A stretch of DNA of 64,000 nucleotides from Sphagnum magellanicum (lineage: Eukaryota; Streptophyta; Sphagnopsida; Sphagnales; Sphagnaceae), in the NCBI GenBank assembly GCA_021904315.1, contig CM038919.1, forward strand, positions 17,601,666-17,665,665, read 5' to 3'. The notes beneath the pieces are model-generated. The model worked only from the letters and a program-made list of their open reading frames with translations, was not told where the DNA came from and searched no databases. This document shows, one piece after another, positions 43,840 to 55,765 of this stretch. Every line of letters starts with the position of its first letter. The stretch's first letter is position 1. Both the position numbers and the translations under genes were made by a program.

Positions 43840-44283
43840 TCATGCAGAGCAACTCATTTCTGAACTCTTTTCTGGGTCTGGAGTGTAGCTCCCTCCCATG
43901 CCTTGTAGCATGACTGAGGATGATGGGGCCAGAAAAAAATTCAACAGAGTGGTGTCCTTCTTCTCCTTCTGCCCATGGATCTTCAGCACTAACCAGTCTT
44001 GCAACTGCAGTCTGATGGTGCGGTTGTTGGTCTGGTCTGGTCTGATCACAAGTTTGTACGTCTGGATCCTGCCATTTGCCTTCTGTTTCTTTTTGGTCTC
44101 ATCTTCAAAAAAGACTCCGCACCATTCTCCATGACCTACACCATGGTAAAAGTCCGTGGAAAGGATACTTTGAAGTTTAATTACCATAGTTGAATAGCAG
44201 GTTTGTTGCGTTTCTGTCGAATAATTATTTAATTTTGAAGGTTCCATTTCAACAAATAGAATATTCTCAAATTTCCAAAACAT
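43840..44283 (-). CDS. Unrecognised 147-codon ORF
   Basis: The first 45 codons are AT-rich and look like leader or intron; a possible acceptor GGTGTAG lies before GHGEWCGVFFEDE. From there the frame is well composed: GRIQTYKLVIRPDQ, RLQLQDWLVLKIHGQKEKKD, LLNFFLAPSSSVMLQGMGG, ending SSEMSCSA. The opposite strand also has an open frame, but it is hydrophobic and less natural. A different frame stays open beyond the stop to 43,670 with a Thr run, so a 1-base shift may have cut a longer protein. No family or function recognised. Confidence 0.35.
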   Translation of the reverse strand: MFWKFENILFVEMEPSKLNNYSTETQQTCYSTMVIKLQSILSTDFYHGVGHGEWCGVFFEDETKKKQKANGRIQTYKLVIRPDQTNNRTIRLQLQDWLVLKIHGQKEKKDTTLLNFFLAPSSSVMLQGMGGSYTPDPEKSSEMSCSA

Positions 44284-44540
44284 GGTTCATTTTCCCTCAC
44301 AAAAGCAATTTCTTTGAGAAAAACATTTGTTGACAATTTCAGCATGTCTTATATATGTATATATATATATTAATTTTATTTTTTTGGTTGAACCTGCTAT
44401 TCAACTAGGGTATTATATTTGCTATTTCTAAAATGACCACAAAACACTTAGACAAATTTCCTATGTGTATTTTGGAGGGCACATTATATTCATGAATATG
44501 AGTGGACTTGTCATGTGTCATTGGCCAATGTATATTAAAC

Positions 44541-44606
44541 CTCCTATAAGGTCACCCATCCAGATACTATTACGGTCGAAGTGGGCTTAACTTCTGAGTT
44601 CTTACA
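44541..44606 (-). pseudogene. 5S rRNA-derived fragment
   Basis: The minus strand reads AACTCAGAAGTTAAGCCCAC and later GGATGGGTGACCTTATAGGA, matching the central and 3' part of plant 5S rRNA with its internal promoter boxes A (AGTTAAGC) and C (GGATGGGTGACC). Only about 66 of 120 nt are present. 5S-like sequence also occurs in Cassandra-type TRIM LTRs and 5S-derived SINEs. No second copy was found in the window, so which one is unknown. Confidence 0.75.
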
Positions 44607-45746
44607 GAAGTTTGTTAAATTACCTTGTTAATTTGATTTTCAGCATTGGAAATCATTTCAAATTCAATGACAGTTGCTATGTTAATTTGAAAATTACAAA
44701 ACAACAAAACTTGCACACCACCTTATTGAAAGCCTTTTAGCAATACCAAAAGCAAAGAGAAAGGCCTCACAATTTGGAAAGGTTATGGCATGGTCACATC
44801 CAAACAAACAAACAAACAAACACCTATCTTGATTTATACACCCCTTCTAGAAAAGAGTAGGGATCTTACTCCTCCTCTTTAGGAGTAGGAGCAACACTAG
44901 GCATAAGATCCATCCCAGTCTTAATGAGTAGCCACAGAAACCCTCCCCCTTACACCTCATGGTCTACAAATGCTTAGGTTCATGATAACAAATTGCCTTG
45001 TGCTTTACAATACCCACAGGTGGGGACATTCCAAAAAATGCGGGGCTGAACGGACTCTGCTAATGCATTGTCCTAGGCCCCTGATGTTGGGAATGCTGTC
45101 ACCTAGGGCTTTACCCTGGCACATAAGACCTGAGATAATTCAGTCCTTTTCTTTTGCTTGAAGCTTTTCCATCATTGACCTGCTGTAAGTGTCCCTGGAT
45201 GTTGAAAACAGGTTTGCAAGTCGAAGCCTGGCACCTTTGGGCATTGAACAATGCTCTTGAGAATTCCGAGCACGAAGGTCAGAAAAGAAAGGGTCAATAG
45301 TTTGAAGGACAATCATCATGATGTTGCGATTAACTTGTGGGTTGAATTGGTGCATACTTTGCAAAGGGACATTTGGAAAACTTTTCAACCACAACCAACC
45401 ATGTAAAAATGAAAAACTCGCTATGCTTGACATTGAGTGATGTTAGTGATTCATAAATTGTGCCGAATTAAATTTGCAAGAATCTAAAACTTCAAGGGCT
45501 CCATGGAAAACTCGCTAAACTGATAACTTCTATAGGGGATCCATTGTATAATTTGAACGGTGGAAATACAAAACCAAAGAACTAGATCAAAAGACAATAG
45601 AATTATCGGTAATGTCCTGCGATTATTACCGGGTGAGAACGGTCAGTTTTCGCATAATAGGCCATCAAACTTGTAATCGGGAGTGAATATTTGCACAGAA
45701 CGAAATAACTGGGCCCCAGACTAGTTTTTACAGCAATTTTGGTGGT
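44607..45746. other. No gene recognised
   Basis: Contains an AAAC microsatellite (44,804-44,820) and short ORFs only. Confidence 0.4.
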
Positions 45747-45990
45747 AAACTGAGTTTCATCCTGTGTTTCCTTTTTCCTGGGCGCCTCCACTGCTGCTAC
45801 ATAATTCTCAGGGCTCGTACTTGTACAACTGCTATAATTTATCTCGAACCTTGTGCACTAGATGCCGAGTTTCAGCATTTCATACTGAGATTTAATACAA
45901 TGTCCTTACTTTGCAGATACCACTGAAAGAGGGGATAGGAGGTGAAACCAGGCCCAAAGACAGGGTGACTTTCCGGATAACTCTAATGAC
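45747..45990. repeat. Direct repeat, copy 1
   Basis: About 245 bp starting GTAAACTGAGTTTCATCCTG and ending near AGGCCCAAAGACAGGGTGAC. Copy 2 is at 48,249-48,500 in the same orientation, visibly similar (for example CGCCTCCACTGCTGC, CTCGAACCTTGTGCA, AGTTTCAGCATTTCATAC). Could be the LTR pair of a small element or a dispersed repeat. Confidence 0.8.
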
Positions 45991-47110
45991 ATTGAGAAAA
46001 TCAGAAACCTGCTTTTTCAAAATGCACCTTCCTATGATGGTTCACTTATTCATAAAAAAGTAACTGAAATTTCTGTTTGCAGTCAAATTCTGGATTTTCT
46101 TGCATCACAATGAGAGCAGCTGCTCATGTCACTCTGTCATTAAAGCTGTTTGGGCTGGCTCTTTATGCCACGTAATGCCCCACAATTGGAGGTTTGTGAA
46201 AGACCTCACAGGCCCCTTAATTCTGGAAGGCCTGGGCCCAGCGGGCCCTAGAGTGCTACTTTACATGACGGGCTCTCCTAAAAAAACTTCCCTTCACTTT
46301 GGCCCTTTTTTCTTGGTCGTGCTTTTAAATCCAAATAGAAGTATTAAGATACATCTTTTCTCCCTGGGGTTTTTGTACTTTACAATTACATATAGTAAAG
46401 GATGTCGTGAAGCATCATTTCATCCATCTGTCTTGTCATCCATACATTCATCCGTCCGGTTATCCATCTGTCTCATCATGGTCTGGTTACTCTGGTGGGG
46501 CAGAGAAAGAGTGGAATACAGACACGACGCGATGGAGAATAATATATATTAGTGTTGTAAATTTTAATTTTAATTTTTAATTTTGGGATTTTTGGACTTG
46601 GGTACACTCATCCTGTGTCTTTCTCAACAACTGAAAGAGTTGGGTTGGGCTTTTTCTTTTCTTTTTTGAAATTTTATTTAAAATATTGGAAATTTTCAAT
46701 GCTTTTTACATTGCCATGATTTTTTATTATAGTTCAATGGATGCCAGAGCGAGCAGCCGTTAAGCACACTTTTATTAGATATTGGCAATTTCAAGGCTTG
46801 CATTTGCCATAATAATAATGACAATGGATGTCAGTTGCCATTTTAGCACACAAACTTAATAGATATATTGGTAATTGCAATGATCAGATTGCCCAGAAAA
46901 ACAATTTTGCCAATAATAATAATATGTTGGATGCCAAAGGTATTATTATGTTGCATGTGAAAATTGGCTGCACCAAAAACCCTAACCATTATGAACAGGG
47001 AGGGGATCTGGATACTGGAACTTATCAACATAAAAAAACAAACAAATAATTTTCAACAAATTGATACCTACTAAATAAGTAACTTACTACTTGCTTACAA
47101 GTTGAATAAC
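45991..47110. other. No gene recognised; interior of the direct-repeat interval
   Basis: A 150-codon ORF at 46,100-46,552 has no domain; its end includes CATC/CATTCATCC repeats (46,425-46,480). Helicase exons that should precede 47,111 were not found. Confidence 0.4.
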
Positions 47111-47266
47111 GTTGGGGTATATTTGCCGTCTCCGGTCTATTCCCATGGTCAGCTTTATGTTGCTATCTCACGGGTCACAAGTAGTGCAAACATCAAGATT
47201 TTCAGCGGCCAGGGTCCCGATGGATACATGCGGAATGTCATATTTAAAGAGGTTTTGAAAATGTAG
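47111..47266 (+). pseudogene. Helitron Pif1-like helicase, C-terminal tail
   Basis: 51 codons and a stop: VGVYLPSPVYSHGQLYVAIS, RVTSSANIKIFS, ending FKEVLKM. The SHGQLYVAISRVTS block is helicase motif VI of Helitron RepHel proteins. A TTACAAG just upstream of LNN could be a splice acceptor. The rest of the protein (Rep nuclease and helicase motifs I-V) is absent, so this is a truncated remnant. It stops 75 bp before the Helitron terminus, as usual. Confidence 0.85.
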
Positions 47267-47311
47267 TTTGTAACTGTAATTTTGTAATATGTACCGTAAA
47301 ATACACACACA

Positions 47312-47341
47312 CCTGTGCATTAGGCACGGGGTTCAAACTAG
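47312..47341 (+). mobile_element. Helitron 3' terminus (hairpin and CTAG end)
   Basis: A 7-bp stem CCTGTGC (47,312-47,318) and GCACGGG (47,324-47,330) with loop ATTAG, followed 11 nt later by the terminal CTAG (47,338-47,341) and then a T. Hairpin plus CTRR at the end, inserted before T, is the Helitron signature. The 5' TC end was not located. Confidence 0.85.
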
Positions 47342-48099
47342 TTTTCTTCAAATTACTACATCCCAGCTTAACACAGGTACCTATTGGATTTTCTTTGGAA
47401 CTTTCATACCTGCCTGGTCCTGCTGTTAGGGTTTCAAGGCTGATTTTTGACTATTATAGACCTAGTAGTGAGACTAGTACAGCCCTGTTCTGAAGCTGGT
47501 ATTGCCTCTGATCATACCAAGCTGCTTGGATCTTTGATACCAAGACCAATATCAATATATACAAGGTTTCCCAACTTGGTACCCACCCAACACTGGTTTA
47601 AAACACTCTTGATATAGTATTGACTTTTCACATACCACTCAGGAATGGATGGTAGGTACCTTATAAAACTTGCAAATCAGGCAAAAACTGATATTAAACA
47701 TTTGGTGAAGCTTCATATACCATTGATGTCAGTGGTGCAACTTTCATTAGGTTGGCTACTGGTACGTTCTTCTTGATGAACAATAGCGAGAGGTATCAAG
47801 TATTGAGTATCAATAAATAAATCTCATTTTCACCTAGTTTGATCTTTGATGAAAATTGCCCACAATTCAATGCACGATTGATTATTATGCATATAATAAT
47901 AGATTAATACTTGGGACGTGATTCTCCATATCAATGGGAAAATGAAACATTCCGAATTTGGTACTAGTGTACCTCATTATCCTGAATTGTACTCATTCCA
48001 TACAATGCATCATAGATTTTAAGATTTCCCAATTTTAAGATTGAAGGCAAGGTTCCAATTCAATGCAAAAACCTGAAGCTTATTTGACTATAATAGAGT

Positions 48100-48215
48100 T
48101 ATCTGTAAAGTAATGAAAACACAGCACCAGTACCCTGAGTTTGGTCATAAAGAGGGTGAGATTCAAAAAAGAAACCTGCAAAAAGTACACTAGCATTCAA
48201 GAGGGGCGGGGGGGA
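48100..48215. repeat. Dispersed repeat, also at about 55,645-55,755
   Basis: AAAGTAATGAAAACACAGCA and TTTGGTCATAAAGAGGGTGA correspond to AAAGTAAGGAAAACACAACA and TTTGGTCATACATGGGGTAA, and both end near TAGCATTMARGRGG. About 100 bp. Confidence 0.65.
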
Positions 48216-48248
48216 AGCGTGAAACTCAGAAAACCATCAAGTTTGAGC

Positions 48249-48500
48249 GTAAACTGAGTTTCACCTTGTCTTTCTTTTTTCGTGAGCGCCTCCACTGCTG
48301 CCACTTACATTTTCAGTGCTCCTACCTGTACAGCTACTATTATTCGTCTCGAACCTTGTGCATTAAATGCTGAGTTTCAGCATTTCATACCCAGATTTAA
48401 TAAAATTTCCTTACTTGACGGATAACACTGAAAGAGGGGTTGGGGTCACCAAGGAGGCCCAAAGACAGGATGAAGACAAGGTGATTTTGCGGATTTCTCC
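48249..48500. repeat. Direct repeat, copy 2
   Basis: Partner of 45,747-45,990, starting GTAAACTGAGTTTCACCTTG and ending near AAGACAGGATGAAGACAAGG. Confidence 0.8.
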
Positions 48501-49209
48501 AATGAACAAGAAAAGTGAGGTGCCCTAATTTGATGCTGGTATCGCATCAAATCCTAGGACAAGATGAGTATGAGGCTGATATTAATATTTCCTCAGTGAT
48601 GTTGAGGGCAATATGAATATGAGCCTGATATTGCCTCCATTGATACAAGCCTGGTAGGATCCTTGATATATACCAATTGATATATACTAGTGTTGTCTGG
48701 TTCTCACCTTTTAAGACTATTGTGCAAATACCAATAAAGTATATTTCCCATTTGTTTAAAAGAAGAAGGATATGTATTTCAAAAAAATCTGAAATCTATT
48801 ACACCATCCAGTTACACATTATTTTATTTAATTTTATTTTGATGGTTATGAACATGCTGGTTTTTAATTTCTTTAAAAATGATGGATATGCACCAAGGTT
48901 ATGCATATCAATTTTCTGATTTTATTGCCTACAAAAAAATTTGCAACAAAGAACCTAGTTTTTGAGAATCAAACCAAAACTTCTAGGGGAATTGAACCTT
49001 AGTTTTATGAAGAACTTTCCTCAATTGTAGCACATGTCTTTGACCCAACCACACCCCATACAAACCCAACTGAACCCATAATGTTAGTTAGCATCAACCT
49101 GCAATTCTTTAAAAAAATCATGCTTTTTAATCAAATTGTAATTATCCTTTGCTAAAAGTTTTTATGTTATCAAGTATTGTTTGAAGTTTGAATTTGGCTT
49201 GTAATTGGC
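48501..49209. other. AT-rich, no gene recognised
   Basis: Only short ORFs (for example 48,677-48,919), no domain. Confidence 0.4.
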
Positions 49210-51640
49210 ATATGGATTGTCAAGCCAATTCTTTACAATAGTAATAATCCAAATTTTGGTTTGCACGTGGATCATCAAGCCACTTTTCACAATAGTAATA
49301 ATCTAGTCCGTGTTGTCAACTTGCAAAGAACGACACCTTAAAGTTGTCAACACCCCAACAAGTCAAAGAACCCATTCAGTTTCTCTTTGTGAACTCAAGA
49401 TTCCAGGAATTTATTTTGCAAGAAAATCCACATTTGAAAATTTGACTTCATGCATATACCACCACGTTAGTGGAATTGGACATGTAATAAAAAAATTGAT
49501 AGTTTCTTGAACAAAAACAATTTTCCAATGACTAATGCTTGAAAAGATTTTTCAATTAAGGTCCCCATTCCAAACATATTTTCTTCAAGTTCCAATCTCA
49601 TATCATCAATTATTGTAATAGATGCAATGGTATTGGGGTTTAGCTATTCAAAACATACCATCAAAAGAGGAATCACAACCTTGGCATCATATTTAGATGC
49701 CGATCGGATTGCATTCTTGCAGTCCACCAAACTTTTCATAATCCACAAAGCCTTGGATCCAACATGTTAACCATCATGTTGTGAGCATGTCGTGCATCAA
49801 AAGACCTCAAGAAATCCAAAATTTTTTTGATCACCTTTATAACCTTAAGTCAAATATTTTTGTATAAAAGCAAGATTTTAGCTTCAAAAGGCTCAAAAAC
49901 TTTAGACGGGTTATAAAGCTACAACATAACTTGCATGTTCATAGTCAATGTGATAATGTTTATCAAGGTATTTGACAACAACTAGTGGCCCTTGGATTGA
50001 TCTAACACACAAAGGTGAAAGCACATTAGTGTGGAACAAAAATAGCACATTGTGACAATACATTTTTAGTTCATTATGAAATAAAATACATTAGGAAAGT
50101 ATGATAAAAATAGGTAAAAAAAAGATACTTTGAATCAAATGGGCCATGTGACAAGGTGTTACAAAATAATTTTCCATAAGGATTTAAGAATCTTTAACTT
50201 ATTTTATGATAATCGTATACTTAAAATATGAACATCTAAATCATTATTTTCAACAAATGAAGGACTTCCTTCAAAAGCTGCATATTTGGTATACATCTCA
50301 AAATTTAATCATAAAATCTTTTTCAAATTGTTTTATTTAATATCAATTTGTCATAAAACTATATTACCATTAAATGATTTATTCATAAAAGACATTCTAT
50401 CAAGGTGTATTGAGTCCATTTAATTTATCCTTGACCAAATAAGTGTTTGTGTGCAACTTTAAAAGTTCATAACAAATTGAATACCAAATATTTGACCATG
50501 AATTTTTAACATAATGTTTTGATGTATGAATTCATTTTTGACATGAATCCCATTTCATCATTCGCACATATCAATTGGAATAAAATACTATTGAAAATTT
50601 TAAAATTATGAAAAATGGATTCCTAGACATCTAAAGTGTGACACTTTAATGTGTTTTCTTTCACCCACATGTTGAAACAATTGGATTCAAAGCAAATGTG
50701 ATTACCTCATCAATAGCCTACACTTGTTAAGTGTTATCTATTGTTAAGCCATAATTTTTTGCTTGCCATAATAAATAATAATGGCATTCTTAAGCTCAAG
50801 AATCTTTTCAAACATAATGACCTTGTTGGTGAATTTGGTTTTCACAGGAATTTTTAATTTTTGATGTTACATCCCACTTTCAGCATAAGCCCGTTTCCAA
50901 TCTTCTCCCTATTTTAAACCTTTTGGTCGAAATAATGGTTTTCTATAAACCAACCTGGGCATTTTTCACATTCACATGTTCGAGCCCAACATAAATTTTG
51001 TTGTCATTTGTAGCATATTAATAGGCTTTAAACATCAGATGCCAAAAACATGTGCCTTCAAAACCTTAAGAATCTTCAAAGGTTTATAATCAATGATAGA
51101 ATGTAAAACTGTTACCATTATTGTCAAATTAGTGCCCTCATCTTTTACAAAAAAATCATCCAGTGCAACAAACTAAATTTTTCCAACAAATACCAAAGTT
51201 GGGTAGCCATGGACTACTTAATTGTTTTATTCATTTCAAATAACCCCATAGTGATATGCATGGGGACCCAAGTGTGATTCAAAAAATTGATAACCAAAGC
51301 AAAAGTATCCACATCATTGTGGGACATCCACAAATCAAAATTAACAAACACTATTACTATTGATGTAAGACTTAGCAAAACATGTTGTTGCTCTGTGGTA
51401 TTTTTGACCATGACAGACAACATTTCTTCCACAAAAAGAAATTAAGATGGAAATTGAACATGAGGGCATTGGCATAGAAGTAACATTCAATGCCAAACGG
51501 TTTCACAACTGGGCATTTAGGCTTATAACCCTGGCAAATATAAAACACTCAATTTTCCAAAAACTACTGCTATTGCTCATCATTTTTTTTATATGTGTTT
51601 GTGGCACCAAAAAATCCAATAATTACATGGCTAAAAAGAT
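49210..51640 (-). pseudogene. hAT-like transposase, decayed copy 1
   Basis: Minus strand, about 800 codons long when read through stops. From the N-side: VEEMLSVMV (51,400-51,432), FDLWMSHNDVDTFALVINFL with HTWVPMHITMGLFEMN (51,220-51,350), GTCFWHLMFKA and ATNDNK (about 51,010-51,060), later CKNAIRSASKYDAKVVIPLL (about 49,660-49,720) and LEENMFGMGTLIEKS. The C-terminal dimerisation block reads LVGVLTTLRC, LQVDN and, after a frame change, K-WLDDPRAN. The last 55 bp (ATTATTACTATTGTGAAAA type) are duplicated in tandem at about 49,205-49,310. Such proteins cut and paste hAT elements. Every section is broken. Termini were not found. Confidence 0.75.
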
Positions 51641-52048
51641 TTGTCCTTTTTTTCCTTGGTTGTTGAACATAAATAACAACGATTTTGCCACTTCATTAAA
51701 TTATTATTCCTTCAAAACAAACAACTTTGAATGTGCATTTTGCACATGAATAGTCATGGGAATTATCCCATTAACTTTATAATATTTAATTAAACCTTTG
51801 TGCAAAATAAATCTTCAAACCAAAACATCATTAGTTGTTTGCTTAGATCTACATATTATGCACTGTAATAGTTACAGATTCACGAAATCCACATGTAAGC
51901 CATCATTAACAACAAATAAACCCCAACATATAAACATACAATTGTGAAGTCTTTAAGCCACAAGTTGTGTTTTATAGCCACAAGTTGTGAAACATCAACA
52001 TTTGACAAGTTGTTATTAGATTCCAAATGCACATTTTCAACATCTAAA

Positions 52049-52946
52049 TGTCACGACCTTAGCCCAAGGCTGGTGACCAAGGCAAAGGCTTGTAAAGGTG
52101 TAGGCCAAAAGTGAAGCCTAGGAGTCACATTTCATGCTCCTGGGAGTGTAGGAGGGCATGAGGGAATGAACTCGCACACTCCCAAGTGGGTTCCCATTTT
52201 GGGAATTAGAGTCCCAATGGAATTTTTAGAGAACAATTTCAAGGGCCAAAACTCGTTGAATTAAAGAGTTCCTTATACCATTGGAAGGTTCTTGGAACAT
52301 AGATGTTGAAATGGTTTCACACGTTCCATTTTAGTATTTAAAAACACAAGTATGGCCGAAAGAAGGGTCGAGAGTCAAAATGCCAGTTTGACCCCCAACC
52401 ACTAAAAGTCGAGAACCTCCCTGATTTACTTGCGTACAAGTGGCATGTCACATATTGTTGAAAAGATCTTGATGAAGCCTACAACTTTTCTTGAAAGTTC
52501 ACCTCAATCGAAGGTTTGTGCAAAAAGTTATGGGATTTCAAAGTCGCGAGAATCCCAATTTTGGGAATTTCGGGAGTCCCAAGACAAAACAACATTTGGG
52601 TGCATGCCTTGTGGCTAGGCACAAAAAATACTATAAGGGGGGAAGGTGGTGGCTTCCCCCAAATCCAGGCCGTGGTGAGCCTTGTGCGTTCATGTATGCA
52701 TGTGGTTCGTCCGTGCACCAAAAGTGCTTTAACCACACACTAACCAATTTGTTGTTTGGTTTGTACAAGTTCATGTGAATAATTGACTTGCTTGTCACTC
52801 CTCTTAGTCCCCATCCTGAAGCTCTAGCCTGCTCCTCTACCCCCGAAATGTTGTGGGCTAAGGAGCATATCCCAACTTTTTCTTCTTCCGTTGTTTTCAC
52901 TTTTAGACATGCATTTGAGTCTTTCAAGGAGTGTGGGGGTGTGTCA
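52049..52946 (+). mobile_element. Solo LTR, family A copy 3
   Basis: 898 bp, same family and orientation as 5675-6589 and 7494-8314. Starts TGTCACGACC, ends GGGGGTGTGTCA. Flanking 5-mers are CTAAA (52,044-52,048) and CTGAA (52,947-52,951). Small ORFs inside on both strands are not genes. Confidence 0.85.
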
Positions 52947-52999
52947 CTGAAAGTGATGAAGATCAAAATTGAGTAGGGTTAATTGATGTAACATTTACA

Positions 53000-53235
53000 T
53001 CAACTCCACCCACACTTTTAACAAAACAAGGTTGCTTAAGCTTTTTAACCATTGAAAACATAAACCTAAACTAAAAAATGAAACACATTAAACCCACACT
53101 TTCAACAAAATAGATTTGTTAAAGTTTGTTAACAATTGAAAACAAAAACCTAAACCAAAAAACAAACACGTTAAACCTTAAACCACATTTTACCCCAAAT
53201 AAAGTTGTCGAAACTTTTCAACCATTGAAGATAAA
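53000..53235. repeat. Tandem repeat, about 90 bp unit, three copies
   Basis: Each copy has CCACACTTTYAACAAAA, a GTTRAAGYTTTT-type segment, ACCATTGAAAACA and AAACCTAAAC. The third copy is more diverged. Confidence 0.75.
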
Positions 53236-53384
53236 AGGGTGCAAACAAAATATAATGAGCCACCATGATTATTTCAAGAAAGGACTACATATCATTTTTC
53301 CCAAAAATTTTTTTCATACGAATGAATTTTGGAACAATTTTTTTTGCAATTTGTTATAATAAATGCTTATAGTTGTCTTAGTGC

Positions 53385-53851
53385 ATGACATTTATTTTTT
53401 ACAATTTTATGTTTTCTTCTATAATAAGCTACAAATGTTTTTAACACATCATGTATATTATATTTCATTTATATGTGGTGAAGGACTTTCAAAGTTCTAA
53501 AATTTTAGAATTTCACATATTTTAAAATAAAATATTTTTTCAATGTTTATCCTCTTAATTTTTTTCCCATCAAATGTGTTTTATTATATGAATCCTTTTG
53601 ATGGTCCTTTACAAAATTGATTCTTGTTTGACGCCATAGGTGTTATTTTTTAGAGGTCTTAAATTAAAACTTAAACTTAAAATTTTGTTAAAGGGATTTT
53701 TAGTTTGAATTCCTTGGCATTCATATGAATGAAAAAACAACTTGCCATGTTGACATGGACTTAAATGGCAAAACATAAATATTTATCCAATTTTGATTAT
53801 TTTTCTTTACGATCCAACACTTTTTTTGGTTCGTTGGATTGTGACTGCACC
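53385..53851. repeat. Long inverted repeat, left arm
   Basis: Complementary along its length to 55,766-56,286. The inner end is ATTGTGACTGCACC. Matching phrases include AAACATAAATATTTATCCAA, GAATTCCTTGGCATTCAT and CATCAAATGTGTTTTATTAT. A third, shorter copy is at 30,290-30,474. Confidence 0.85.
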
Positions 53852-53989
53852 TATAAACCTATATAAAAAAACCAAACACATTAAGATTGTAAATACCAAA
53901 AGTTGAATTCCTAAACACAAAAGAAATTAAAAATTTGGAACTTACTTCTTTTGATTCGTTGAACTTATCAAGTAGACTCATGCTAATGC

Positions 53990-54600
53990 CACACTTATTG
54001 AAGCACATGTTCAACACCAAACTCATTAACATGCATGCAATGTTAATATCGAACTCCCCCACAATGCACAATATCAACACCAAATTCACCAACAATGAAA
54101 TTTGCAAAACTATAAAATGTGCACACATTCAAATGCACTCAAAGAAAGCAAATAATTGAAATCCATGTGTGTCTATGCATTGTGCATTATGCACTATGCA
54201 TTTAAAGATTACAATGAGTTGTGCACAATGTTGACACCGAATAGTGAGCATGCGTTCAATGCTGATACTAAATTCACACATAATGCAAAGTGTGCACACA
54301 ATTAGATGCACTCAAAGAAAGCAAAGTAGTTGAAATCCATCTATGTATATGCACTATGCATTCAAAGATTCCAATGAGTTGTGCACAATGTTGATGTCAA
54401 GTTCTTTAACAAAGAAATTTACAATGCTACAAAGTATACAATATGCACATTTGCACTCAAATAAATAAGAGTAATGGAAATGCCAAGCTCCAAGTGGTAC
54501 TCAGATGCACTCAAAGAAAGTAAAACAAGCTGAAATCCATGTGTGTGCATGTGTTGTGCATTTAAAGAAAGTAGTGAAAGCACACACACTCAATTGCATT
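53990..54600. repeat. Tandem repeat, about 174-198 bp unit, three copies
   Basis: ATGCACTCAAAGAAAG recurs at about 54,133, 54,307 and 54,505, each followed by TTGAAATCCATGTGTG and TGCATTTAAAGATT-type segments and a TTGTGCACAATGTTGA block. It lies between the arms of the long inverted repeat. Confidence 0.85.
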
Positions 54601-55765
54601 ATCATTTTTGTAAAACCTTAATTCCTAACACTTAAACCTTAAACCTAATTCATATCTAGATTGTCAAAATGCCACCTCCACAAATATCTATTTTATCTTG
54701 ATGTGTTAGTCTAAATAAGGTTATACATAATGAAAATACTGCATTGGGAATCCAACAATTGTGTTTAAAGTTGAATATCAAAATGAACAAAAAATGTAGA
54801 TATGCATTTATACATATTTGGCCATTATTTGGATGTATATTTTGATTTTTTTGTATATTAACTAGACAACATTGGTTGAGTGGCTATTATAATTAGGAAC
54901 AAACCACAATGGTTATTAGGGTGGTTTGTCAAATTCATAATCATTCAATTTTCAACAAAAAAAAGACCCAATTTTAGTTATAATTATAATTTCATCAAAT
55001 AATCGACCATACAACTACAAGTTCATTATTAGTCCTTTCATGAAAATAGTTAATTCTTTAATGATTTTGATATAACCCAGATTAGCAATTCCTTGATTTT
55101 TTTAAAGATCCAAAATCGATGATTATTTGATTATGCAGTATTAATTTTACAACATGAACCCTTATAAATTCAACTAACCCATAATGTTGGTTTCAATGGA
55201 ATGTTGGGAACCATGCTTACTTACTAGATTTTTAGGAGTTTCAAACACCTTTTAGGGCTAGGTTTTTGTTTTTTGTTCCAATTAAAGAACCATTAATTAC
55301 AAGTTTTCGATATATGCACATTTGAAAAGGGTATGAATTAGTGTTGGGAGGCTATCATTTTTTGATACCCACTAAATCCGATTTCCACAAAATAGATTAC
55401 AAAAGGTTCCAATTCTCTTTTTTAATTTTAAAAAATAACTTATACATCAATCAGGGTATTAATATTTTTATTAAAAAAATTTAACTAGTTCTCATGATGC
55501 CAATTTTCATTAAATTTGAGAACAACTAGTTATTATTTGGTGGTTTTCACCAATCAATTATTAATTTTTTAAAATAAAAAATAGAACCAAAATTATAAAC
55601 AAATTATTGATTTTTTTTAAAAGTGAAAAAATTGTATTTATCGATAAAGTAAGGAAAACACAACACTTTAACCTTAAATTTGGTCATACATGGGGTAAAA
55701 TTCTACTAAAAACTTATAAAAAGAATACATTAGCATTAAGGGGGTTTGAAACTAGTGTTGAGTGA
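54601..55765. other. AT-rich interior between inverted arms, no gene recognised
   Basis: No domain. 55,645-55,755 is a second copy of the 48,100-48,215 repeat. Confidence 0.4.

Noticed and set aside
46100..46552. 150-codon ORF upstream of the Helitron tail as a captured gene
   Set aside because: No recognisable domain, low-complexity end with CATC repeats, and no splice evidence.
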